Source of the DNA: Eremophila alpestris peregrina
Lineage: Eukaryota > Chordata > Aves > Passeriformes > Alaudidae
NCBI GenBank assembly: GCA_009792885.1
Contig: WMCF01000012.1
Location: 11,520,514 to 11,584,513 of the forward strand
Direction: 5' to 3'
DNA length: 64,000 nt
The notes beneath the pieces are model-generated. The model saw nothing but the letters and a program-made list of their open reading frames with translations. It was not told where the DNA came from and searched no databases. Positions 38,896 through 50,559 of this stretch are shown piece after piece. Positions within the stretch are counted from its first letter, which is position 1; every line of letters begins with the position of its first letter. Made by a program: the position numbers and the translations under genes.

Positions 38896-41800
38896 AATGT
38901 TCTACTGCCTAAATGCTCAGGACTTTTACACCTATGTTTGAATAATGAGCACAATATCCAACCCACATTGCAGAGATAGGGCTATTAGTAGATAATTCTT
39001 GATTCTGTTAATTTAAAGGTTTCCTAAGAATATTTTGAACGATCACTTTACAACAAATTTCATCCCATCATAAGTTCCAATGAATTTTTCTTTTCTTCTG
39101 AAGAAAGACAGGAAAGCATAACTTTATATCACATGCACTGCAGTTTCTCTATAGCTCGTATATATATAGTCATTTACAGAGTTTGATACTGTTGTTTTAA
39201 AATGACATACAATCTTTAAAACTAGTACTGGATTTTTATAAAGAGAATTTGCATCAGTTTTCTTTCCCCTTTATTTGCTTTACTCAAAACAAATAATTAC
39301 TTTCAAAAAATCACCTTAAGATGTTTATAAATTCATCATTGTAGGAGATAATGCTGTATTTCAAAGAAATTCCTGCTTTGGATTGTCCTGAAACTGACAG
39401 TGAAATGTAAGCGAGCTTGAAATTGTGATGCATGGAAAAAAAAGTATGATTATTAAATATCTGACAGATTCTCTATGCACTTCAGTACTATCAGAGGACA
39501 CTCGTGACTTTATTAAGTACAAGGATACAAAAAACTCCAAACATTAGACTGAGTACTGATGGTGTGAAACTGTTTCAAGTGTGAGTAGACAAGACATCAG
39601 CACTAAAGATGAACATGCTTTATCGTTTTATTATCTGCTTCTGTTCCTCCTAAGTACTTTTATCATCCATAACATTTTCATTTATATTTCAAATTATGTG
39701 TATCTACCATGAAGTTACTCTGAGCCTCTGTGTGAAAATACCCTCCTTCTGTATTTTTCATAGGCTTATGGACTTAGAGTGCATATAAATTCTGCGGGGA
39801 GGGGCTATTTTCAGTAAAATTTTCTAGTTATTCTAAAGATACAAGTGCACTGAGTCTTGAGGCAATACAACAAGATCAACAATGCAATTTCATCAAAAAG
39901 TCACTGGAGAAAAAGTTAGTTGTTTTATTTTTGGTTAACAATCTCTTTGATCCAGTACACTACTATGTAGGATTCAGGATCTGTCCATGAAGCATAAATT
40001 TCAGGAGTCCTGAAATATTCTCAAGGGTCTTAATTTATTCATTCTCTTAAACTTCATTTACATCTTCATTTAACCAAACCAACACTGAAGTTGACTTGAG
40101 GATATCAGAATTCAGTGGCTTTACTATTATTCCTATTTAGCCCAAGATTTTTCCAAAAAGACAATTTAGGTCATTAAATATTTGCGTAAGGTAGGGTCAC
40201 TTAAAGGAAAAGTACTTAAAACATGTGATATTGCAAAATATAGTGAACCTCAGAGGAAATAGGGAAAAGTTCTTTCTTCATAGATTTATGAGTATTGGCA
40301 AGGCAAAAAAAAGCATATTTCACCATGAACAATTACAGCTGTAAACAAATAATAGAAACTATTAATGAGAAATACAATTTCCTTGAACTAGTAAAAACAG
40401 TTTTAGGAGCAGAACTAGCTGCTAATTTCTCAGTGTGTAAATTTATTTCACAAAGTGAAGTGTCTTCTCATCTTTAACCACCTAAGCATTTGATTACTAT
40501 CCACTTATTTTAGATACATATCTTTTGACATAGCATTTATAATAAAAATCGCACAACAAAACCCTCATTAATTTTACTAGTAATTTTCTTTTTCACAACT
40601 ACCTAACAGTCAATAAAATACCCAAATTTATACTCATGTACCTGCTTTTGTGAAGTATCTAAAACCACACATATCTTGCCAAAATCTACCTATATTTTTA
40701 AAATTATTTTTTCCAGTAATTCCTACTAAAACATGGATATCATCAAACTGATATTATTTAGTTTCTAAAGATCACAGGGAAATATTTGTACTTTAACTAG
40801 AAAGTTTATTTTTTAAAGATAAATAGTTTCAAACACCATAATCAGTTTTAACTGATCACTTGACAGAGCAGTTTTGGAATAAAATAAATGTATTTGTTTA
40901 AAAAATGTATTTGTTTCTGGAGAGTTTGATTCTTTTTTATGGTAAATAAAAGTCTGCTTCTTCTCAGCATGACACTATGCATTTAAGTAAACAGATTTTT
41001 AATGGCCTTATTCACACACATATTTGAAGTGGGAACACTTGGGTCAGAAACTTTCAATAAAACACTATGTATCAATTGGATGCTCCCACAGAAGAATTTC
41101 CAGAAGAGCTAATTACTCTTTCAGGGTATCAAAGGAAAATCCTTGTTTCTGATTAAATCAGCGCTGTTTTGTCTTTTCTCTTACCTGAACATCAAATATT
41201 TCCTGAACTCAGCACAATCTAAGCTGCTCATTGTCCCCAGCAAGTCACTGAAAAAATTCAAAGCTGTACATATTGAAAGATTCCCTTTTTGTCTATTCTG
41301 CACATTAGGAAAAGGAAAAAGAAAAAAACAAAAAAAAAGCCTATTGTTCAATACAATGCCTAAAAAGTCCTAAAATTTTCCAAATGTGTAGACATGTTTC
41401 CATAATTTCCTGGGGGTTTGGGGCTTAGGATTCCTTTTGTCTCCCAGTATGCTTTGTGATTACTCAGAAAAGAGAATCTTCTGCTGCTGCCATTTATAAT
41501 CCATTCTGCACACACAATAGTACAGGTAACATGTCATTAGTTCAAATCACAGCACTCAGCATTCCTACTGTTCCCACAGAAACAGACACAGATATACAGA
41601 ATGCTTTCTATTTATATTCAGCCAATAGTCATTTAGTGCTCCGTGAAGATGCACATCTTCAGCAGCTTTACACTTAAGGTACTCCTATAACTCTTAGCCC
41701 CTGCTATCCTTACCACAATTTAAGCAATTAGGGTGTCAAAAAACAAATTCATAATTTTTACCACAATTATGTCATTTTTTGTGGTCACTCCTCCTGTACT

Positions 41801-44221
41801 CTTAGTTGATTCAGGATGGCATTAAAACACACAACAAAAAATATTCCAAATCCCTTGGGTGGACAATTTTTACATAATCTTAATTAGAACATGTAATCTC
41901 CTTTATGAGAGTAGCTCGATAAGACCTTGAAATGAACAAACCTATTTCACAGCAGAACCTCCTCCTTTCTTCCTTGTTCATCAAGAACTAATCTCCTTAC
42001 ATCCCTGCTTTGCAAAAACACAAAAGACAACCACAGAAAGTGAACAGAGTTGATAAAGAGCACCCAGGTTGGAAAGAATAAGGGAGGAGGTAAGGAAGGG
42101 AGTTAAAAATTCTTTTTGTGGCTGCTACCAGACTCTGACCAAATAAATACAGGAAAGACAATACTAAGTAGAATTATGGTTGGAAAAGCTTATTTGCTTT
42201 CTTGTCTTGCTTTGTATCTATACGATTTCCTGATTTAACAGGCATTCTCAGGGAACTTTGATGCACAAATTAGAATCTATGCCTCTTGTCTGCATGCTAA
42301 GCATCTGAAGAGTGCTGAATGGATTTAAAAGCTGAGCAAAACTCTTACAGATTACTTCCAGCCATAAAAGCAATTAATCAAAAAATTAACCTATTTACAA
42401 TTCTGTTGAGGTTTAAGAGTTTTGTTTCCATTAAATCAGAGGAATCTATATAAAAGTGAGGTAATATAGGAAGTCAGGTACAATGTTAACTGTGCAATCT
42501 GGTATTATTCCCTACAAATTAATAGGATTTGAATCATCTTCATATGCATAAAAGATTATTCACTTGAATTCTGCTTATAACAAAGTATGAACTGGTAGAA
42601 ATTGACATTTAAAAATAAATTCCTTGGTGGGTGGGATGGGGGAAAGGAAAGGCAAAATTTCCAAAAAAATCCAGTAGTCTGTATTCAGAGGTGGAAATAA
42701 AATCATGGTATGCACCATGTTCCCCAGGCTTACATGCAGTTTTGTTTTAATTTGAAATTTTGACTACATTGTTAAAAACCTCCCTTGATCTAATTCTGAA
42801 ATAAATTCCTATGTCTATTACAGTTACAAAATAATCACATTTTTAAAGCACAAATATCATTAAGAGAAGAATCTATCCTGCTTTCTCTGTGAATAAGTAA
42901 AAGAATTCAACAAAATTGTTTAACGTCAACAGGAGCAATGGGACACTTTTCCCACATTTACTGCATTTAGAGAGCAATTCTATACCTTTTAATTTATGCT
43001 GTGTGACTAGCTGAAGTTAAAAGGATTTCCAGTGAGCAAATGATTTACAGCAATTAATATTGCTTATTGAAAAATGTTTCACAGAGGATAAAATCACACA
43101 TTAAAGTGCTATTATTTTCATACCTTTACGAAATTGGTTTCTTGAATGGCAGGCATTTTACTTCTTGCACAATACTGAAATTTGAAAACAAAACAAAACA
43201 AAAACTAAACAAAAGGAGATGAATTCACATAATTGCAGAATTACAGAGGTAGCAAGATACTGGACCTTAGTATGCCTGGAATCTACTCAAGCATTTCTCA
43301 CTAAAATGTGAAGTATGGATATGTCTTCTAAACACTGACAAACTAAGTTCTACGTGATAATGAAGTCAAGTAATTTTGGGGAAAAATCATCTCATTTCTC
43401 TGAATGCTATTGGCCTAACAGTCATGAAAACAAAATACTAGGAACATCATCTCTTCAACAAGCTGATTTTTGGTTCATAATTTTTAAGTGAACACAAAAA
43501 GAGGCTTAAATGGAAACAGCTGGTGTGGGGCGCTTTCATCTGAGTTAATATTTAGATATGATCTCAGTAATCAAAGATTTCTCTACTTTGAAGACCTCAT
43601 AATCCAATTCGTGATAAAATGAGATGCAACATAGGTCCTCATATTGAATTACTAACTTGACTGAATAAGAATGAAGCATAAAATCTAAAAATGCATTATC
43701 TTTAGTGGTCTACAGAATGTTAAATTCCTTAATTGAGTTGATACATAAAACATCTGTATAATGAGAAAAAGGCAGGCAAAAAATCCTCCAGTATTTTCTT
43801 AGTTCCTTTTTTCTTACTATAACAGTTCTGCTTTTTGAAATTGCTTATATTATTGCCAGTTATTGATAATGTAATAGGAATACTGATAATGAGCAGCCAA
43901 ACCAGAAAAAACTATGTCTGATCTCTAGGCCAATTTGCAAAATGTTGTAGCTACTGAAATTGTACACTGTAGCATTTAGTCCAGCACTATATTTTAATGT
44001 TAGTTAAAACAACATTAACATTAGATATATCTTTGTAGGTTATCATAGCTAGAGTTCTGTTCCCTGTGTCAAAATAAGTTTAACTTTTAAAGATTTTCAA
44101 TAGTTGGGGTTTTTTTTTAATTTATCTTGAAACTGGTATTCTCTGGAGCTGTGTAGGTTAGAAGAGAAAAATGTCCTGGTTCAACAAAGAGTTAAAAACC
44201 TTATATGTAAACTGCTACTAT
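38896..44221. other. Non-coding AT-rich background
   Basis: No gene supported in 5.3 kb. A (AAAAC)n tract lies at 43184-43204, a purine-rich stretch at about 42070-42106 and a G-run cluster at 42626-42642. Open frames up to 76 codons have no recognised domain. Confidence 0.55.
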
Positions 44222-44530
44222 NNNNNNNNNNNNNNNNNNNNNNNNNNNNNNNNNNNNNNNNNNNNNNNNNNNNNNNNNNNNNNNNNNNNNNNNNNNNNNN
44301 NNNNNNNNNNNNNNNNNNNNNNNNNNNNNNNNNNNNNNNNNNNNNNNNNNNNNNNNNNNNNNNNNNNNNNNNNNNNNNNNNNNNNNNNNNNNNNNNNNNN
44401 NNNNNNNNNNNNNNNNNNNNNNNNNNNNNNNNNNNNNNNNNNNNNNNNNNNNNNNNNNNNNNNNNNNNNNNNNNNNNNNNNNNNNNNNNNNNNNNNNNNN
44501 NNNNNNNNNNNNNNNNNNNNNNNNNNNNNN
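44222..44530. other. Assembly gap (309 N)
   Basis: Undetermined bases. The reverse-oriented CR1 on its right is cut off at this gap, so its 3' terminal repeat probably lies inside. Any protein predicted across the gap is meaningless. Confidence 0.99.
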
Positions 44531-44610
44531 AGTATCACAGAACAGCTACGTTTGGAAGGGCTATCTTGTCTATCCTGCCTCCTCAAAAAGATAAAGACCT
44601 TGTCCAGGCA

Positions 44611-44748
44611 GCTCTTGGATACCTCAAAGGATGGAGAGTCCACAAGACCTCTGTGTACCCCTGTCTCTTATACACATCTAGATGTGTATAAGAGACAGGC
44701 TCTTGGATACCTCAAAGGATGGAGAGTCCACAAGACCTCTGTGTACCC
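44611..44748. repeat. 50-bp perfect duplication flanking the adapter
   Basis: 44611-44660 and 44699-44748 are identical over 50 bases (starting 'gctcttggatacctc', ending 'ctgtgtaccc') with only the 38-bp adapter between them. Since both are a single CR1 segment, the duplication is most simply an assembly or gap-filling product. Removing one copy plus the adapter (88 bp) restores a continuous CR1. Confidence 0.95.
44661..44698. other. Tn5 mosaic-end pair: sequencing-adapter artefact
   Basis: CTGTCTCTTATACACATCT (44661-44679) is directly followed by AGATGTGTATAAGAGACAG (44680-44698). This is the two 19-bp hyperactive-Tn5 mosaic ends back to back, identical to the Nextera mate-pair junction adapter. 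It is not genomic. Read in frame it gives PVSYTHLDVYKRQ, a peptide familiar from contaminated protein predictions. It lies within a CR1 beside the N gap. Confidence 0.99.
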
Positions 44749-45889
44749 TGTGCCAATTCTCAGCCACCCACACACTGAGGAGGTGCTCCCTCGTATTCAG
44801 ATGGAAGATCCTGTGTTTCGGTTAATGTTCATTGCTTCATGTCCCATCACTGGGACCACTGGCCACCTCTGGGCACCACTGAATGTTTGGGGTTTTGTAT
44901 TAGTTCCAAGGATGGAGACTCCACAACCTTCCTGAGAAACCTATTCAGGTACTCAGTCAGCCCAAAGTAAAAAGAAAGCTTTGCTAATATGGACAGTCCT
45001 GCGCTTCAGTCTAAGCCCATTGCCTCTTTTCCTGTCACTGGCCACCATCAAGAAGATCCTGGTTTTATTTCCTTACATCCTGCCTTCAGATATTTGCACA
45101 CATTGAAGAGATCACCCTGAGTTTTCCCCCCTACTCCAAGCTGAACAGTTCTGTTTCTCTAAGTCTTCCCTAATAGGAGAGTTTCTTGAGCCCATAAATC
45201 ATCTTTGTGGCCTTTTTTGAACTCTCTCTAATATGTCTGTAACTCTCTCATACTGAGGAATCCCAAAGTGAACACAACGTTCTGGTATATAGGTAGACAT
45301 GTGGCCCCATCAATGCCCGATAATAAGGAAGATCATGTTTTGATCTGCTGACCATCCTTCTGCTAGCCTAAGAAGCTGTTTGTCTTCTTGGTTTCAAGTG
45401 CTCATTGGTAGCTCATGTTCAACTTGGATGCCTCTGTAACCTTCTCTTCAAAACCATTTCACAGATGGATGGGCCCAGTGTGATCTTATTCCTTTCCAGG
45501 CGCCAGTTTCAGCATTTTCTTAACTTCATCAGGTTGGTGTCAGACTACTTCTCCAGGGTATTGAGGTCCCTCTTCATGACAACACAAACCTCAGGTCTAT
45601 CAGTTACTTGTTCCCACATGCAGGCCCCCAGATATTATTCCTTTCCAATCTTCCTGCTTGTTGGGATAAGACTGCTCTGATCTTGCAGAATGGGCGTCTG
45701 GAACATCAACCATTTCTCTTGGGGTTTCTTCCAACCAACATTTTATGTAATGGGGTTGCTTCAAGATGAGCCTCAAAGCTCAAACCAATTCCTGGTCTAT
45801 TAAAGTCAGGGTTGTAACTTTCTTTCTGCTCTGGTTCCTCCTCTCAGGGTCCTGAACTCCACCATCTCATGAGAATGGTAATCAACACT

Positions 45890-46490
45890 GCCTTTGAATT
45901 TCACATTCCTAACATCCTTCCTTGTCTGAGAGGATGAAGTCTAGCAAATCTTCACTCTGATTCCTTTCTCACTTGAATCAGGAAATTGTCGCTTCAGGAA
46001 TGTCCTGTATAGTTTATGCCAAACTTTGGTGTCCCTGTTCCAGCAGACACTGGAACTCTGCCATGAGATCAGTACCTCTTAATGTGAGGCTCCTTCTAGC
46101 TCACTGTAGAAGGTCTCACCTTCTTCTTCTTGGTCTGGTGGTCTACACTAGACACCCACTATTACACTGTTACCCAAAAGCTCTCAGTTTGTTCATCATC
46201 CATCACCAAGAAAAGCTCCATGCATTTCATCTGCTCTCTTAAGTAAAGGGCAGCTCTACCTCCTCATCTTCCTGCTCTGTGCTTCCCAAAACGCAGCCCT
46301 AACAACTCAGTTGAAGTACTCCAATCATGTAAGCTATTCCACTGCGTTAGTGTGATTCCAACTTGATCAAAGTTGTTCCACTCTACAGAGATTGTTAATT
46401 TACCATATTTCTTCCCCATGATACATTCATTGGTATACAGGTACTTCAGACAGGCAGCCCTTCTGATTTCCCAGAAGGTGCTTAGGGGAA
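45890..46490 (-). pseudogene. Decayed CR1 ORF2 endonuclease region
   Basis: The minus-strand translation keeps pieces of the CR1 AP-like endonuclease. 'VIVGV*CRPPDQEEEG' at about 46120-46172 matches the conserved stretch before the last catalytic part, with an internal stop. The segment at 46051-46067 reads LMAEFQ where the family has an MGDFN motif, so the catalytic Asp-Asn pair is altered. Frameshifts occur between the pieces. The enzyme would have nicked target DNA for retrotransposition; this copy cannot. Confidence 0.8.
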
Positions 46491-48071
46491 GGAAAAATAT
46501 GTTGTGGCATTTCATATGGTGTTTTTAAAGTGAGTAATGAGTTTAGGAAAATTTTTCCCAAAGTTCTTTTAAAATAAACAGAATTTCAATTGGATAGACA
46601 TATAAGAACAGATAATAATTATTTCCAAATCACTTAACAGTTTTTACTCCATTCATATGTCAATTTCAGGAACAACATAAATTCTGTGAACAGAAAAGAG
46701 CTACCTTTTACCAGAAGATTTCAAATATTTACTGACCTAAATCAACATATAAGTAGTGAGACCATTTTACAGATTAGTTTGTCATAAATTTTTTAATAAA
46801 CATTGATTCCAACTTTTCTCTCTGTTTCCCATGAGTTCACAACAATGTTATATGTATAACAGAGATTATATTCCTAATTAATTTTATCTCATGAAAACTT
46901 CATTAGTAAAACATACACCAGTTGATCCTCATTATACAGGAGCACTTAAGACTAAACTCTAGAGAAAGGTGAATGAGGAAAGTGTCCTCTTTGGCCAGAA
47001 GAGTTTGCTTACAAAGTAAAGGTTAGGGCTTTATAAGCAACAGAAGAAAAAATTTCTATCTGCTTGGATCGTGGAGATAATGACAAAATTTCTTGGAGTT
47101 TTTGCAAAATATGCTGTTAGTATTTACTGGAAGGAATAAGACACTCCTGTCTCATATTTTGAGTGATTCTGAAAGGGAGATAGAAATTAACGTTAATTAA
47201 TTTTTTTCAAATTTAAATATTCCCAAGAAACAGTAAATAAAAAATCAGGGCTCTGCACAAGTTTATTTCACAAAGAAAAGCATTAGGTCAACATAATTTT
47301 GATCCAATTTCTTATGCTTAGCAATAAGTACTAAAGCAGATAGAAGCCTCTTCTATAATTGGTTTTTTTCATGTTATCTTGTTCAACTAAATAGTTCAGA
47401 TGCTTTCTAAAATTTTACAAGCAAGTAGCAGAATGATTAAGACTCAAGAGCTGATGACAATGAACTGCATGGTCACAGGAACTTATCAGAATGGAGATCA
47501 ATCTTGAAAGAAAGTCTGGACAGGTTGGACGAAAGTGCTATCAGTAACTGTGAAAAGTTCAAATTTGTATTTTAACAAAGCCAAAAGCAAAGCCCTGGGA
47601 TGACATTAACAGAAAGCCCAGTCCAGACTAAAAAGCATATGGCTTGACCTAAGGCAAGGGAGATTATAATATTTCATATTCTATCAGAAATAAATAAATC
47701 CATTAATGGAAAACCTGAATTTTACTTTCTAAAATAGGTTGAATGTCTCAAAAAGATACCTGTATCTAATTTTAAATTTCTGATATTAGTCATTCATGTC
47801 ATATCAGAGGAGACACCTATGCCCATGTTTTGTTTACATAAAACAAGAGTTTGCATAGCTGATTTCTCATATAACCTCAGTTATATGAGAAATTAGAAAT
47901 GATGGGTCTTACTGAAGCTGATTTCTCTGATGACAGGTAGCTAATTTTCAATGCACAAGAACTTAGAAATATTTTGACAACTAACAGTGAAAGCTTTCAA
48001 GCCAATTCCACTTCCATAAAAAGTGTCACAATTTTTTATTGTATGTTCACTATCACGGATGTTTAGATTGT
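46491..48071. other. Non-coding AT-rich background with a perfect hairpin
   Basis: No gene or transposon recognised. A perfect inverted repeat lies at 47862-47893 (separate entry). Confidence 0.55.
47862..47893. repeat. Perfect hairpin, 14-bp arms, 4-base loop
   Basis: atttctcatataac (47862-47875) and its exact reverse complement (47880-47893) are separated by ctca. It is too short and too AT-rich for a typical pre-microRNA and lacks the GC-stem/T-run form of an RNA terminator. It is probably a fold-back or cruciform-type sequence. Confidence 0.9.
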
Positions 48072-48076
48072 CAATT

Positions 48077-48285
48077 AGGAGAAACCTTTTACTGTGAGGC
48101 TGGTGTGACACTGAAACACATTGCCAAAGGAAGCAGTGGATGCCCCAGTCCTGGCAGTGTTCAAAGACTGGATAAGGCCTTTAGCAGTCTGGCCTACTGA
48201 AAGGTGTCCCTGCCCATGATAGGAGGATTGGGATTAGATGGTTTTTAAGGTCCTTTCCAACCCTTGACATTCTCTGTTTCTATGA
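48077..48285 (+). mobile_element. CR1 LINE, 3' tail fragment (~210 bp)
   Basis: The typical CR1 3' untranslated end is visible: 'ttttactgtgaggctggtg', 'tgccaaaggaagcagtggat', 'tcctggcagtgttcaaagac', 'ggattgggattagatggttt', 'aaggtcctttccaaccc' and a decayed terminal repeat 'ttctctgtttctatga'. The 5' truncation is severe. No coding sequence is present. Confidence 0.93.
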
Positions 48286-50554
48286 CTTCTTTAAATTGAG
48301 AGGATTGAGCAAGCCTGATTTAATGCAAAGCACTGTCCAGATTCTAAAACACTATGCTTCAGCTCTGCTTTCACTTCAATACTAAACAGTAATGAGATTA
48401 TATTCAAATACTCACATACTAAATAGGGAAGGAATAGTAAAATCTCTGTGCAAACAGATACATATTTTATTTATTGTGAACACCAGTGTGTGTGGTACGT
48501 GTCTATGGTATCCACGTACCATATACAATACAAGATACTGTAATTTTCACCAGACAAATAGTCTGATTAAGTTCAAGGCCTACATCAAAAAATAAAGGCT
48601 GATCTTAAAGTTCTACTAAAGCTCAGACTTTCTGAGTATCCCTGTTATTATGTTCTGCAGCTTCACTCTTTTTAACCACACAGCTCAATAATGCCTTGAG
48701 CAGTCAGTCCACATTTCAGGCCCTAAGTCAGACTCTAATCTCTCACTAAAACAATTGCATACCTGCAATATATCTTCCTATGACCACCCATACTTACATA
48801 TATATGGAACTCAAATGCTCATAAACCCTTACTGATGGAAAATTTGTTATCATTTCTTATTTCCCAACTCTCAACCCGATTGTTGCTTTTGTTGCTTTCC
48901 TTAGTGATAGCTGAAGCAAATTCCTTAAAATTAGACATTCAGTTCTGTTTAGCAACTTCCAATACTAACCCTTTGAGTATATTACTCAGCAATCAATGAT
49001 TTTGATGGTTTTGTTTAGCAGTTGCCTGCATTTATAAATGTCTATGTCACTAGAATATGTCAAGATAGATCTTCTGTATAGTGTAATCCTGGGCCTTCTA
49101 TAACAATTTCTCTAATGTGAAGAAAAATTATATTCTGTTATGCTTCTGCAACATGAGGTCTAAAGTATTAATTCACCTCACTCTTCTTAATGTCACAAAA
49201 AATGTATGTCTTCAACCAGGAAACATGTTTTATTAAAATCCTGCAGAAATGTGCTGATGTTTTAAATCAATTCATCTTTCCTTCAAGCTGAGAATCAAAA
49301 AAAATTAGTTGCCAACAATCATGCCCAGTGTTTTGGTTTCTTTCTTTTTTTTTTTTTTTCCAATTTGATAAAATTGGAAGTTTCTCATTTTTATTTTCAT
49401 CCTGAAATTGAATCGTACCTCAGACCCAGATCAGACTGGTTTTCAATATTGGGCCCCAGATGCATGCAACTTGATTATCAAGAAGCATATTTGAATTAAA
49501 ATTTCATTTTTAAACAGAGTATACATTAGTTTATTGATGATATATGCAGTGATGCATCCAACATAGCAATTATGATTTAGTTTTATCTGTTTAAAGTTAC
49601 GGTAATGGGAAAAGAATCAATAGGCTCAGACTGGTATGAGATCATGTTTCACCCCTAATAGATGCCTAGGTAAGGACTTACATGCAAAAGTGAAAACTGT
49701 GAGAATGATTTATCTGAAATTCTTATTGGCACCTTTTCCAGTCATTTATGACAAATTGCAAGTATGTCAAAATAACACCTTTATATAAAAAAAATATAAT
49801 GCTTTTGAGCATTTTTAGATATCCATTAGATATCCATTTTTAGATGTAACCACTTGAAGTCCTTGCGTGCCTCACAACTACTATTTGTGACAATACTTCC
49901 AGAGGATTAAAAGCCCTGTGTTATCTTCCAAATGTATATGACTGGTTTGCTCTAGGAAAAGTGCCATTCAGGTATTCTAAAAACTGATTACAATCTGTCA
50001 ATATATGCTGCAGGCTGAGGTTAGAGTTGAGATTTCCCTTGTAAGAGAAAATAAAAACAAACTGTTCACAAAAATAAAATTCTAGGAAGCGTTGATATTG
50101 AGATGTGAAGAAGGGGTCAATATTTAAAATTTGAAGAATCTAGTAATGAGTGACTCTATTACTTATTACTATTCTATTGTATTCAGTATTAAAATTGAAC
50201 TTAAACAACAAGATGAGTCAATATTCTTCTAGGTCTTGATGAAAGCTTTGTTGAAGGGGAACATGTATGTACTCAGAAATATGTCTTAATGACTGTGATT
50301 TCAAATGGAAAAATTAATTGGACATCATGGGACAATACCAAATGGGAAAATAAATCAGAAGAAAAAAATGTGAATTAAACAAAATAAGTTAGACTGCCAA
50401 TGATCTTTGGTTAAAAAACTCAATCCCCTAGAATCAAAAGTAACCACAAAATAGAGTAATTCAAAAAGATATTTTCAGCTTAACCCCTAGGTGGGTTTTG
50501 GATTATTGCATTTACATTTTGTTAGACTACTGTTCCAGAATTTTTCCAAGTTTC
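48286..50554. other. Non-coding AT-rich background
   Basis: No gene supported. A short inverted repeat (tggtacgtg / cacgtacca, 48493-48521) and a poly-T run at about 49346-49359 are present. The longest open frame is 67 codons and is not recognisable. Confidence 0.55.
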
Positions 50555-50559
50555 CTTTA

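Larger units (their letters stand above)
44531..46490 (-). mobile_element. CR1 LINE, reverse, internally deleted, contains adapter artefact
   Basis: Read on the minus strand, the right part (about 45690-46490) is CR1 endonuclease and linker. The left part (44531 to about 45640) is the C-terminal end of the reverse transcriptase plus the 3' region. In the 2.3-kb CR1 of this window the linker and the polymerase C-terminus are about 1.5 kb apart; here they are about 0.4 kb apart, so most of the polymerase core is missing. The 3' terminus runs into the N gap. A library-adapter junction and a 50-bp duplication interrupt the 3' region at 44611-44748. Alternatively, two separate CR1 fragments could lie side by side. 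Confidence 0.82.

Noticed and set aside
44171..44935. A 254-codon open frame, the longest in the window
   Set aside because: It runs through 309 N and the adapter artefact (PVSYTHLDVYKRQ) and otherwise reads antisense CR1. It is not a gene.
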